Shown here in pieces: positions 22,663-33,508 of a stretch of DNA of 64,000 nt (position 1 is the stretch's first letter; the number at the start of each line of letters is the position of its first letter). The notes beneath the pieces were generated by a model. That model saw nothing but the letters and a program-made list of their open reading frames with translations, searched no databases and was not told where the DNA came from. The translations under genes and the position numbers were made by a program. Source of the stretch: Rhypophila decipiens (Eukaryota > Ascomycota > Sordariomycetes > Sordariales > Naviculisporaceae); the NCBI GenBank assembly GCA_033297075.1, contig MU858065.1:299360-363359 (forward strand), in the 5' to 3' direction.

Positions 22663-23823
22663 TTACGAGCCAGGAGCACACTGCGAGTAGTACGGAGGCG
22701 AGACCGCCTTACAGGTGAAACCGCTCTGTGTTTTCCCATTTTGTCAGTCCACATTCACAGCATGTTCATTGCGCTTTGAAAGGAAAAAGTCAACTTACCG
22801 GGCAAGAATTGCACCCCGAGAAGCCATTCCCACCGCACTGTCCATACGCAGCAGCAACACACCCACCACCGGCCTCAGGCTCAGCGGCATCAGGCTCCGA
22901 ACTATCATCCGGCTCGGCACCAGGAGTCGAAGACTTGCCACTACCTCCCTTGCCAGCAACAGCAGTAGGCGAGCTACCGACCTTGCAGGTATTCGCACAT
23001 CCCGTGCAGCTTCCACCGGGAATCTTGGTCGTACCGCCAGCATAAACAGCCGGCCCGGGAGCAACATAGTTGCTCACCGCTGCGTGGATGTTGATCTTGA
23101 TGCCTGGGTCTCCCGAGCTGTAGCTCCCCGGGATCTTGACCGTTGCCGGGCTGGCATTGCCGCCTCCAGAGATGGAAATCTGGTAGCACGATACATAAAA
23201 CTGGGCTTGTCCGGCTTGACCAGCCGTATGGAGGGCCAACGCCTCGGCACGAAGCAAGTAATCGCCGGCTGCGAGATCACTGGGGATAGGGACATCCATC
23301 CGCCCACAGCACTTGTTGAGATCGCGAGTACCCCAGTTATCGTCGTCTCCAACGGCACCGCCGGATTTCTTGGACCAGCTGTTGGAAAAGATCTTGAACC
23401 ACCCGGTCGAACCATCTGCTTTTGTCGCGTCGGGGACCTTGGTGAGGTACACTTGGACGGGGCCCCAATGGGCACCGCCAATGGCTTCTTGGCTGCAGGA
23501 TCTGTCGCCTGGTTGCTGGTGCATCTCGATGGTGACTGCGCCGCCGGCCTTGACGCCGCAGACGCCGGATACGCCCCGGGAGCCGCCGGCGTTGCACCTG
23601 AAGTCACTGGAGCCTACGTTGGTGAGGGGCGAGTTGGACGATGGCATGCGGATGCAGGAGGATCCGTGCTGCGGGAGTTAGCTTGAGGTTTTGAGGGCTT
23701 CTATGGGAGGGAAGGACTTATATAATCGGTTCCGTCGACCCAGAGTTGTTGAAAGGTCGCGTGGCCTGCTACCTGGTTGGCAGCGAGGGCCGCTGAGAGG
23801 GCGGCTACGAAGGTGGACTTCAT
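22663..23823 (-). CDS. secreted AA9 lytic polysaccharide monooxygenase with CBM1
   Basis: Three exons on the minus strand: 23722..23823, 22799..23665, 22663..22725, giving 343 aa. Residues 1-20 are a signal peptide (MKSTFVAALSAALAANQVAG); the mature protein starts with His21, the first ligand of the copper 'histidine brace'. The second is His100 in 'GGAHWGPVQVYL'; the axial Tyr191 lies in 'AQFYVSCY' with Gln189. A Gly/Ser/Pro/acidic linker (~255-302) leads to a cellulose-binding CBM1 (~303-343) with 'YGQCGGNGFSGCNSC', completed by the last exon 'SGFTCKAVSPPYYSQC'. Intron 2 (22726..22798) is GT-AG. Intron 1 has no GT donor and appears to be AT-AC (see separate entry). AA9 enzymes oxidatively cleave cellulose outside the cell. 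Confidence 0.9.
23666..23721 (-). other. probable AT-AC intron in the LPMO gene
   Basis: Between 'VDGTDY' and 'GSSCIRMP' the transcript reads TTAT|ATAAGTCC ... CCCGCAGCAC|GGATCC. No GT occurs at the exon-intron boundary, and reading on gives an in-frame TAG. Excising 56 nt from ATAAGT to CAC joins exactly the sequence expected for AA9 enzymes (DYGSSC). Known U2-type AT-AC introns use ATAAGT donors. Alternatives: AT-AG splicing, adding one His; a donor mutation making the gene defective; or a sequence error. Confidence 0.6.
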
Positions 23824-26332
23824 GGTGATGGTTGTCTACTGCGGGATGTGTTGCAGAGGCTTGAAGATCAGAAGCACAGTCGCGAGTTGATAAGATGGAC
23901 AGGACAGCCACGCTCAAAAGGAGACAAGCCAAGTGAAGGACAGGACCCTACTCCCTACAGCGCTATATACATACTACACTCGGGTTGCGCTCCTTTTCGA
24001 TCACCCGGGTGAACCTCCGATGGCCAAAGAGGACAAGCGTCATAACAAGCACTGCCTGCAACGACGGGCAGCAACCCTGCCAGACCCGCCTACCATCATT
24101 TACGTGGACCACGTCAAGCCTGTCAAGATGTCAAAAGCAATACAAGCATTTCCTCTGATATGTGGGCTTTCTCGTCTTCGGGCTTACTTTGCATCAGGAA
24201 TGGCCGTGTGACTTGCCGAATAAGGTGGCGGTAGATTAAATGAGTACCCCAGGCTAATTCTGGTCCAGAGTGGAAGGATCACAGTCATGTTTACAGATCG
24301 GGTTGTGGGTGAGAGAGCATGTTGCTGCCCTGCACGGCCTGGTCATGCCCACTAAGAAGAAAATCTGGGGTAGATGAACTGCAACTGCCAGACAGGTTGC
24401 ACGACGGTGAAATCATGAACATGGGGAGAGACAGGTTGCCGCGGATTGGTCGCTCCGCAATATCAAGACGTATGTGGGACATATTTACCCGGAGAGAGAA
24501 CATGAATGTGGTTTGCGCCGCCTGCCGTCTGGGGGAATCTGGGCCGCGCCGCCGGGTTTTGTCGTTGGCTGGAATATAGAGTATGGGGAAATATGGGGGA
24601 CGATCGAATATCCGAGGCCGGATATATGAACTGAAAAGTTACCGTGGCTACTCAACAACGGTATACGGCAGCCGACTGCACACCATCGCCCACAGCAAGT
24701 TGGGCACCTGCCGGTGCGTTCGACTGCCTCCTTGTCGCCGGTATTTGTATCGCGTGTATTCCAAATGAGCACCTGCTTGTTGGGCAACCAAGAAGAAAAG
24801 GAAGATTCTAGCAGGGAACGGTAGATCGCTCGGTGATAGCTCGTCTAGATTGGCATTGGCGGGCTCGAGAGTGAAAACCGGGTTTGTGATGCCGGCCGAG
24901 GGTGGAAGGGTGTTTTGTGCTCTGGAACACATCAAAAGGCAAGCGGAGTGGCGTCGAGATAATGAAGGATTATACGACTCTGTGCGCGTGAATGCTTGTT
25001 TGAGGCATTACGAGCCCAAAGCTGTCAAGGGGGTGGTGTCTCCATATGCCGTGAGCGGTTGGCTCAATGAATGGCACGTTGCTCTCGAAGTTTTCAAGGT
25101 GGTTTACCAGACTCGATAGATGCAGCGTCATCATTCTTCAAGGCTTGGTGCGACCCAAAGTTTGCGGGCAGCTCGACGGCGTTGATGAAGCTATCTACGG
25201 GTCAGTAAACAGATCTCGTGGTCACCGAGCTTAACTGACTCACACCGAGGGGTCCTGCGTTTCTCCTTCCCAACAGCCAGGAAAACTAGCCTTCATGAGG
25301 ACCGAGTTCCGAGAGCATTTGTCTGATTGGGTGAACAGGTTCGCTATACCTTTGCCAGGAATCCCCGATTCCTCGCTGTCGAGAATCGGGCTAGGAGGAT
25401 GAGGTAATTGCAGCTGACTTGGTAGAAACTTTCTTCGTTCAGTGCGAGGAACTTGAAGCAAAAGTTTCAACGTTTCTCCTTCCCTCATCCTTCACCTTGG
25501 AGCAAGCGGATGCTTTCTTTCGTGTTACATGACGTCTTCTTCCAAGATCATGGAAGGTGCAATCCAACTCGGTCACCGAGTGGATACTAGTGTTTGCGGG
25601 CCCAACTTGTTCCTTCCCGATCAGGTTTTCTAGGGACGGTAACCTTCTCTCCTACTGCTGATGATATCCCAGCATTTGATTCGAGGCAGGATGAATGTCT
25701 TCTGGCAGCTGCGAGACACTCACTTACAGTCACTCACCGCCTTCCTCGTCATGCTCCTCTCGGGTGCTTCCACTTCTCTGGGGAATCGCCCAGCCAACCA
25801 ATTGGTTCGCTTGATTCAGATGCAGGTACATTAACAAGACCAAAACCATGATGCATTCAAGTGTGAAGTCATGTTCCCCGCAAAAGGACGCTGTGGTACA
25901 ACATCTCCCCACGAACTCACCACCTCACATCACACAAGAAACACCCGGCCCAATCACCTGTCTGCCGGCTACCGAATATACCCTCTTCATTGTTTGACAA
26001 GAGAAAGCTGTTAGGATAATAGTCAATGAAGCTGTCTACAATCTATGCTGTTGCCCTTCCCCGCAAGTACCGGTATACCGAAATTGTAGCAGCCACAAGC
26101 CACGGCCAGCCATTGAAATCATAGAAGGGGAGGTCCGGAGAGTGCAATGAGAGAAACGTTAAAGTATATCGCCTACTGCACTGGACCTGCATGCATCGCT
26201 GGTGGTGGTGAGGTGAGGTAACCCACAGAGATCATCCCGTCTGAGTATCAACTGGCTGTTCACATGAGTGAGTCCCACTGACACAGAGACGGATCAATCT
26301 CAAACACACAGACAGACGACGGCTTTTCCAAC
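23824..26332. promoter_or_regulatory. divergent intergenic region, LPMO / lactonase
   Basis: 2.5 kb between two divergent start codons. No convincing gene was found. Sites that fit known carbohydrate-gene consensus: GGCTAAT at 24252-24258 (Xyr1/XlnR type, GGC followed by four A/T) and CTGGGG at 24365-24370 (CreA/Cre1 type, SYGGRG). Both are short and expected by chance in DNA this long, so regulation is only a suggestion. Confidence 0.35.
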
Positions 26333-27717
26333 ATGACCTCGTTCAACCCTCTCATGCGGCTCGTCACTTGCTTGTCAGGGGCACTGCTCCTGACGGGTGT
26401 GGCTGGCCAATCGAGTCGGACCGTCCCGCCCCTGGCCCAGGTAATCGACCAAAAGAGATTCAACACCTTGGGCAACCGCTCGGCCATCACGGATGGAAAC
26501 TCGGTGTGTGGTCACCTCTTAAGCTGAGTGTCGAAGAAGTCGAGACTTGGCTGTCAATTACCAGACTACATCTGACGGTGTCTTGTAGCAATTCATTCCT
26601 CCTGGATACACAGCAGAGTCTCTCTTTGCAAAGCCCTTCCACATCTACGACGATGAATTCTATGATATCATCGGCCCGAACCCAACCTTGACTCTGCTCA
26701 ACAGCACCGGGACCAACCCAAGATTCCATGAAGCCCCTGTCTGGTACGCTATACATTAGTCCATTTGACAGTGGAACAAATCACTCACGTGGACATCATC
26801 ACAGGTACCCGGCGACCGACGAGGTCTTCTTTTCCCAGAATGCGGGCGCGAAAGCGGCCGGGACAGGTCTTACCCGATCCGCCGTCATTCAAAAGATCTC
26901 TCTAGCCGAAGTCACGCCGAACATCACCGCCCAGCGAACTGCCACTCCCGGACAAGTCAGGGTCGAATATGTGCTCCCGAATCCCAACATCATCAACCCC
27001 AACGGCGGCACCAACTACCGAAACCGTATCCTCTTCGTAGGCGAGGGTCAAGGTCCCAATACTCCGCCGGCCATCTACCTAATGCACCCCTACTCGCCAT
27101 ACAACACCTCTATCCTCCTAGACAACTTCTTTGGTCGCCAGTTCAACTCGATCAACGACATCACCATCAACCCACGCTCAGGCGAGATCTACTTCACAGA
27201 CACCACATACGGCTACGTCCAAGACTTCCGTCCTCCCCCAGGGCTTCCAAAACAAGTCTACCGCTTCAACGAGTCCACCGGCGCCGTAGCCGTCGTGGCA
27301 GATGGCTTCAACATGCCGAACGGCATCGCCTTCTCTCCCAATGGCCAACACCTCTACGTGACAGATACGGGCCTGATCCAGGGGTATTTCGGGTTCAACA
27401 CCAGCTTTCCGTCGACCATCTACCGCTATGATGTCCAAGCGGACGGGACGCTGGAGAACCGCAAGACTTTTGCGTTCGTGTCACCTGGTGTGCCGGATGG
27501 GATCCATTTCGATACCAGGGGCAATCTGTATGCCGGGTGTGGGGACGGCGTGCAGGTGTATAACCCGTCTGGAAAGTTGATTGGCAAGATTCATGTCGGT
27601 GGGACGGCGGCCAATTTCCAGTTTGCCGGGAAGGGTAGAATGGTGATTCTTGCTGAGACGGAGCTGTATTATGCTACGCTTGCTGCGGAAGGGGCTTTCC
27701 CTGGGACGTTGTATTGA
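26333..27717 (+). CDS. secreted SMP-30/gluconolactonase-like protein
   Basis: Exons 26333..26503, 26589..26743, 26805..27717 give 412 aa; both introns are GT-AG and join 'TDGNS|QFIPPGYTAESL' and 'HEAPVW|YPATDEVFFSQN'. Residues ~1-26 are a signal peptide (hydrophobic 'LVTCLSGALLLTGVAG'). The rest is a six-bladed SMP-30/gluconolactonase propeller: 'NDITINPRSGEIYFTDT', 'FNMPNGIAFSPNGQHLYVTD', 'VPDGIHFDTRGNLYAGCGDG' and a closing 'VQVYNPSGKLIGKIHVGG'. The family hydrolyses aldono-lactones using a divalent metal; the N and D residues of the blade loops are present. Extracellular location is inferred from the signal. It is divergent from an LPMO, whose C1-oxidising members make aldonolactones, so a partner role is plausible. 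Confidence 0.85.
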
Positions 27718-28105
27718 TTCCAGATGGACTAGTTGTTGTTGCTTCTTGGGTGAGGGGTCTTGAATCCAGATGGAATTAAAATCAGTCTGAGAGAATAAAA
27801 GTTATCCTTGAAGTCGTCAGAACATTGTATACATGGTTATGCTGATTCTGGCAGCTAACCCTTCCGGCTTATCAGCCTTGCTTGTTAAGTTGTTGATGCA
27901 ATCACATTATCTGCGAAGGCTGCGCTGGGGTTATTCAAAGATCCGAGAAGACATTTGAAATCAATAGCTATACGTTCGTTATCTGGAGCTCACCTGTCCC
28001 AACTATGGATCCAACGGACTCTAATCCTTTCCAGATTTATGACTAAAAGTTGTCGGCACACTCTTCTCAGAACCCCTTTCTTTAATGTATCCAGGCCTGG
28101 ATATA
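27718..28105. other. convergent intergenic region
   Basis: 388 bp between the ends of the lactonase-like gene (+) and the P450 gene (-); nothing but 3' flanks recognised. Confidence 0.5.
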
Positions 28106-29931
28106 TCACTCCATCCCAGTATCATCTCTCTCAGCCCCAATATCAAGCGCAGTTTCCGAGCCAGAATAACAAACCTTCCAATCAACAATCTTCCTCTTCT
28201 GGCCCTTTTCCTCGGCTGACCAATCCCGCTCCCTCGCCCTCACAAAAATGTCCTCATCCGGATAAGGCAATCCACTAGCCATGGGCGAGTTCTCACAGCT
28301 CGGCTCAATCCACTCCCCTTTCTCCTCCCCAGCAGCCCGAACAGGCTCAATATCAAGCCTCAAAACCATCAACGCAGCAAGCGCCATGAGCTCCATAGTA
28401 ACGAAATGTCTTCCCGGACACGTCTCGTGACCGCCGCCAAAGGCATAAAATGCCCTTCTATCGAGTCCTCCTTTCTGTTTCTCGCCTTGCTGGCCGCGCC
28501 CACGAACAAACCGTAGGTGATCAAATTCCCTGGCATCCTCACCAAACGCTTTCGTTGAGCTATGTTGCACCGCGTGTGGCAGCATGACTAGACTGCCCTT
28601 TTTCAGCAGATATTGACCGTCGAGCAGGACGTCTTGCTCCAAGACTCTGCGCACCGAGTTGCTGACTGTCCTGTACCGAAGGGTCTCTTGCAATGTGCTA
28701 AGCAGGATCGGGCAGTGGTTTCGCAGTTTAGCAAGCTCAACTTGCATGACACATTCTCCTTCTTTTCCCCCGTCATCAATTCGTGTAAGAAGCCCAGGGG
28801 CAGATACCAGCTCCTCCCTTATATCCCTGACCAAATTTTCGTCCCGGAAGATGTGGTAAACAAACCACCAAGCAGCGGGGCCGGTGTTTCCCAGGATGGC
28901 ATACGCAAAGCCGAGATCCGTGCGAGCGATGTCTTCATCTCTGAGTTTCTCGCCGTGATGGGCGTGTTTCGCTTGTAAGAGCGAGGACGCCGTTTTGGTG
29001 CCGCCTTTTTTGATAAAGTCGACAAAGGCAGAGACTACCGCCTCTCGTGCCTGGATTACTTTGTGGATGAAGATTCTTGTTAGGAATTTCGGAAGCGGGG
29101 AGAGGACTAGGGTTAGGTAGTTTTGTTCCACTGTGCTACAAGTAGAATCCGAGAGCGTTAGTATTTGACTGCTCTTTATGATATGGACTAGGGATGAGAT
29201 GGGAGTAACTTAGTAAGGAAAGACTTTACTTCCAAGCCCTAGCAACAGCAGCATCCCTCATGGGATTCATCCCCCCATACACAGCATCCGTACTAGCAAG
29301 CAACATACTCTTAAAAACCCACTCCTGCAAGCCAATGACATTTTCTTTTCCGTCCTTCAAGCTCTCACCCACAAGAGCCTCGACTTCATCAGAAACAACA
29401 CCGATAGCAACACGATTCATCTCATCCAGCCCTTTCGAACCAGGCGTCAAGTGGGCGCTGGCCCTCGCCACCCAGGTGTAATTAAAGTTCTTGGTCTCAT
29501 CGGTGAGATGCTCGTGCATGACATCGCACGCGGAATCGCTCATTCCCACTACTTTACCTGCCCCTGCGAATAGTGACGCGAAGCTGATTAGGCGCCATTG
29601 TTTTTGCAGCGCTGGGATTAGGTTGGTGCTGTTGATTACGTAGATCTTTTGGAAGGGCAGGCGGAGGGTGTATATCGCGTGATTGTGTTTGTCTCTTTGG
29701 GAACTCAATGTCAGCAGTTAGGAATTGTGTAATGACTACGTGTATTACCTACCGTTGATCAACGTAGAACTTGGGTCCCCCTCGTATCATACCGACTAAT
29801 GGGCTCAGAAAGGGGAAGCTGGTTTTGGCAAGTGGCGGTTCGTTCTCATCTTGAGTGACAATGATGATGGTCCATAGGAGGAGGTATACGACCGCGAAGC
29901 CAATGAGGCTCACGATTAAGAGGGATGCCAT
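28106..29931 (-). CDS. cytochrome P450 monooxygenase
   Basis: Exons 29753..29931, 29230..29703, 28106..29135 give 560 aa. Intron 1 (29704..29752) has CTAAC near its end; a second in-frame acceptor 9 nt downstream (exon start 29694) would drop three residues. Intron 2 is 29136..29229. Residues ~5-28 form an N-terminal ER membrane anchor (LLIVSLIGFAVVYLLLWTII). Motifs: I-helix 'ILGNTGPAAWW', ExxR in 'LQETLRYR', and the haem loop 'FGGGHETCPGRHF' with the cysteine ligand. The I-helix Asn-Thr in place of acidic-Thr, and the haem loop, recall fungal CYP7/CYP8-like (prostacyclin-synthase/7-alpha-hydroxylase type) P450s. Substrate unknown. No biosynthetic backbone gene lies nearby, so this is not an obvious metabolite cluster. 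Confidence 0.88.
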
Positions 29932-31168
29932 TTTGGTCCTCGATCGTTGGGATCATCAAAGTGATGATTCCCCCCAAATGCAGTACTATGTCTCTCAATT
30001 GATGCTCCGTGAAGAAAGGAGACGCGAGCTCATTGTTTTAATTGAACCAAGGATGATAACAGCACCAAATGCCCTAGATGAAGAAGTGAACAGATGGGTC
30101 TCAGAAGGCGTTGAGAAATATTACAAAGAAGATAAGAATCTCGTCCTTCAACTTGTGAAGTCAGCCATCTGCATGTCGCCAAGAACCCCTGTAACATCCT
30201 GCACCAGTGAGAATCCTTCGGGACATTTCAGCCGCGCTAGCCATTCCTCATTAGGATAACCGCAGGCTGGCAACCTCTTTCTGGGCAACAATCTGCTTTG
30301 GGACGAGGGCTGGGATGAGTCTGACAATTCGAAAGACCGCCGTTGAGGGTGAGATTATAAACAAGCCTCATTGCCATCATGAAGGAGTGAATCTGTAGAT
30401 CACGGAGTGAGAGTACAGAGTACATCAATGGGACATTGAAGGCCTATCTTGAGCGACATGTGGATAGAAACCTACCGTTCCGCATCGTTCATCTCGAAAA
30501 CAGGGCTGTCATGCACGTCAGACCCCGACTCCACGGGAGTGGCCTCCAGGAGCCCCAACTGTTAATGAACTGGGGCATCCATATGGTCATCGGTCCTGCG
30601 ACGGTGGATCAGTTGCAAAGAGGAAAGCTTAAGCGATACTCGTACATGTGTGATATGGAAATTAGCCCATGTCGAGAATGCACTTCTTCAATCAGTGACC
30701 AAAATAGCATTGCCCATGTACACATTCCCATCAGACCCATAATGCCATCAAGGGCAAAGACCATGGAATCTATCAACGAATGTAATCTCTGGCGGCGTCT
30801 GAATAAAGAAGAATGCCGCCCTGTACCCAAAAACGCCCCAACTTCCCTGAAGCCATATAGTGTTCAAAAGAAAGGAAAGTAGGAAACAGAGAAAGAAAGA
30901 AAACCCAAGTCGTAATCCATTGCTTCGGCGACCCAGGTCACTTCGGCCCACTTCGTTCCCATCTATCATGTCCATCATAAATGTGTAAATCTCTGCCTCT
31001 GCACATGTTTGGCAGGTAATGACCGTTACGTAACTTCCGTCTCCCCGAGCCGTGCCTTGGCCCTAGAACTAGACCGCAACGCCACATCTTCGGTATGCCC
31101 GGAGCACTTTAATTCTCGTTAGCCTTGGCGGATTCGCCAGCATCAGACATCTCCGCCTCCTCGGACTC
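29932..31168. other. intergenic, upstream of P450 and downstream of ESCRT-III gene
   Basis: 1.24 kb. It contains a 93-codon ATG frame at 29978..30259 (+), listed separately, and a longer non-ATG frame further on. No RNA gene or repeat recognised. Confidence 0.4.
29978..30259 (+). CDS. possible small protein, 93 aa, unrecognised
   Basis: ATG frame starting 'MQYYVSQLMLREERRRELIV', charged and probably helical for ~65 residues ('ALDEEVNRWVSEGVEKYY'), then low-complexity Ser/Thr sequence. No family recognised. It starts 47 bp from the P450 ATG on the opposite strand, inside its probable promoter. It could be chance; composition alone is weak support. Confidence 0.2.
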   Translation: MQYYVSQLMLREERRRELIVLIEPRMITAPNALDEEVNRWVSEGVEKYYKEDKNLVLQLVKSAICMSPRTPVTSCTSENPSGHFSRASHSSLG

Positions 31169-31997
31169 CTAAGCCCGGAGAGCCCTCAGCCGCTGCTGCA
31201 GCGCATCCTCCTCTTCGGCCGTCGGCTCGGTGGTCTCCTTGACCGGATCGACCTTGCTCGTCGTCGCCGTGTTCAGCTCTGCGCCGAGCTCCAGCCCGGC
31301 ATCGTCCGCTAGCTTGCCCAGCAGCTCATGCACAGCTTCGTCGCTGACCTGCACGCTGGTGCTGCTCGTCATGGCATCCTGGTAGATACCGTTGCTCATG
31401 GCGTATTCCTCGTTCTGCATCTTGTACTGCTCGAGCGTGAGGAGCGTCTTCTCCGGGTTCACGCTGCGCTGGGCACGGTTCATCGTCTTGGAGGACTGAG
31501 ACATCATGTAGGTCATGCGATTCATGGCATTGTTGGCCTGGATCTGGGCAACGCTGAGCTCGGCCATGTCGGCGGCCTGGTCCATCTGCGCGGCGATGGC
31601 TTGCTTGGCGAGAAGCATCCGGGCTTTTTGCGCGGCTTGCTGGGTTTCGCCCTTTTTGAGAAGCTGTTATAAGGTCATCCTGTTAGTTGAGGTCGGTCCC
31701 AAAGACGACGCAGCGTCGTTGGCTGATGAGGTTGTCGACGAGGGGCGCGGTTTTCCGGAATCAGAAATCGCGGGGTAACTGATCGCAACCTACGTTTTGG
31801 ATCTGCTTCTTCAACTCATTGTCCTGTTTGGCGGCCTTTTGGGCTTCTCGACGAGCTTGTTTCGCGTTGAACTAGAAATCGCCAAATAGTGGCAAATGGT
31901 CAGCTTGAGATGCGCTGAGGGAGGCAAGGTGGGAGGGAGTCATTACCCTCGCCTGAAACTCGACCTGCATGTCCCTTGCGAGCTGTCGGTTCGCCAT
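31169..31997 (-). CDS. ESCRT-III (Snf7-family) subunit, CHMP1/Did2-like
   Basis: Exons 31947..31997, 31794..31871, 31169..31663, all phase 0, give 207 aa, the family's normal size. Assembled N-terminus: 'MANRQLARDMQVEFQAR|FNAKQARREAQKAAKQDN...QIQN|LLKKGETQQAAQKAR'. Two introns, GTAATG..CTAG and GTAGGT..ACAG. The basic helical N-terminal half, acidic C-terminal half and closing helix 'EEEDALQQRLRALRA' (MIM-type motif that binds the Vps4 MIT domain) are typical of CHMP1/Did2 and CHMP2. 'IYQDAMTSSTSVQVSDEAVHEL' corresponds to the CHMP1 region before the MIM. ESCRT-III polymers sever membrane necks at endosomes. It is more divergent than classical Did2 (no 'KFTAKQL' N-terminus), so paralogue assignment is uncertain. 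Confidence 0.78.
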
Positions 31998-32687
31998 CGC
32001 GTATCGCTCGGTTTTGCCGTCGTCGATGTAATATTCGTGGAAGCAACAGAAATGCGGTCGGGCCGACAAGAAATGGGCGAGCGGAAGGCGTTATGGTGTT
32101 TGATGGATTTGAAGAAACGGAGTGGACGGGCAATGGCAGCTGAGGACGATGCAGGTTGCGACTAATGTTCAGGTGACGCTGAGGCCTGAAGACGCAGGTA
32201 GCCTTCTGTCATCAGACGCTAAGCGGGACAACTGCAGCATGTGCAGGGGTCGCACCTCACGCAGCCTCCGTGCACGGGCTTGGCAAGACACGTTCGGGCG
32301 CCACTGATTGGTCAGATCAGGACAGAAGGAGTACCCGAGGTCCGCCACTCTCCGTAATGACGCAGCCCTGTGGCTAGTGAAGCCGGTCGCATTGAAGAAA
32401 TTCATCGATCGGGAGAGTTTTTTATGTGACAAGCCACACTTGCCGAAGGGTCCCCGCTGTAATGGAGAGAAGTCGCGATTTAGACTATGAACTTTGTGAA
32501 ATCTTCTTCTCCGTCTCCAGATAAACCTTTTTCTCGGAAAGCAATCCTCGGGCCGGACTGAACTTGTTTTCTCATCTCATGTAAAGCCCAATTTTCCACC
32601 GTACAAACACGCTTTTGCCAACATCTTCTACAGCAAACATTTTCTTCCATCCACTCCGATACCCACAACATCAAGCTGAGGTTCATT
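31998..32687. promoter_or_regulatory. divergent promoter region, ESCRT-III / DUF427
   Basis: 690 bp between divergent start codons; no specific motif assigned and no other gene seen. Confidence 0.45.
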
Positions 32688-33508
32688 ATGAATCCCTACC
32701 CACCAAACTTCTCGAACGGCCATAGCAACGGCTACCATACTCCGTCCAACGGCCACAACCGGAAAATGAATGTCCAGTCGTTCCCGCGCCCGCCCTTGTT
32801 GGAGAAGTGCAACAAGCACATCCAGATCAAGTGGCATGGCCAACTGATCGCCGATGTCCCACCCGGCGAAGGCGCCTACTGGGTCTTGGAAACCCATCAT
32901 GCTCCTAGTAAGTTTTCTCTTCTTATTCTTTCCTTTCCTAGCCTTGATCTTTGCTCTTCTCGGGCAGAAAGAAACAATGGACTGGATCCCCTCCTACTCT
33001 CTTTGCCCACTCATCGTCGGTCCCCATCCCCCTTTTGCTTGCCGTGCATTTAGCTCCTCCAGCCAGCCCACCACTATGGAGACCGTGGAGTGAAAAGAAG
33101 CCGTTCTATTCCAGACGCCGTTTGTATCGTTCTCTGCTGACCAACGGGCGTTTTGACCCCCCATCCAAAGCCTATTACGTTCCCGCCTCTTCGGTCAGGA
33201 TCCCCATCGCCACCACTCCGAAGTCAAGTTTTTGCGAATGGAAAGGACAGGCCACGTACTACTCCATGATGAGTCCAATCGACGCCAATAACACTTGTAT
33301 GAACCGGATATGGGCGTACCAAGAGCCGTCCAAGGGCTACGAAGCCCTCAAGGGCTTGCTTGGCTTCTATGTCGGACCCTGGGAGTGCTATGTCGACGGA
33401 GAGCGTGCCCACCCACAACCGGGCGACTACTACGCCGGCTGGGTAACAAGCGAGATCGAGGGCGTCATCAAGGGACCATGGGGTAACTGGGACCCCGTCA
33501 TCGGTTGA
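32688..33508 (+). CDS. DUF427 (NTP_transf_9) family protein
   Basis: Preferred model 32688..32907 joined to 33171..33508, 185 aa. The donor is GTAAGT; the acceptor CCAAAG has a CTGAC branch ~30 nt before it. The join gives 'WVLETHHAP|TYYVPASSVRIPI', the usual DUF427 continuity. A second acceptor (TTTAG at 33051) is also in frame and would add a 40-residue Trp/Arg/Pro-rich insert lacking in the family. Family features: 'IQIKWHGQLIADV', 'CEWKGQATYYSM', 'NRIWAYQEPSKGYEALKGLL', 'FYVGPWECYVDGE', 'PGDYYAGWVTSEI'. DUF427 proteins are small beta-rich proteins of unknown biochemical function. The first ~30 residues are low-complexity Asn/Gly/His. Confidence 0.78.

Noticed and set aside
22715..23686. 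323-aa plus-strand frame opposite the LPMO gene
   Set aside because: Antisense to the AA9 catalytic domain and CBM1; the LPMO reading is strongly supported by catalytic residues.
30436..30882. 148-aa plus-strand frame
   Set aside because: No ATG at the frame start, no domain, and no conserved splice links.
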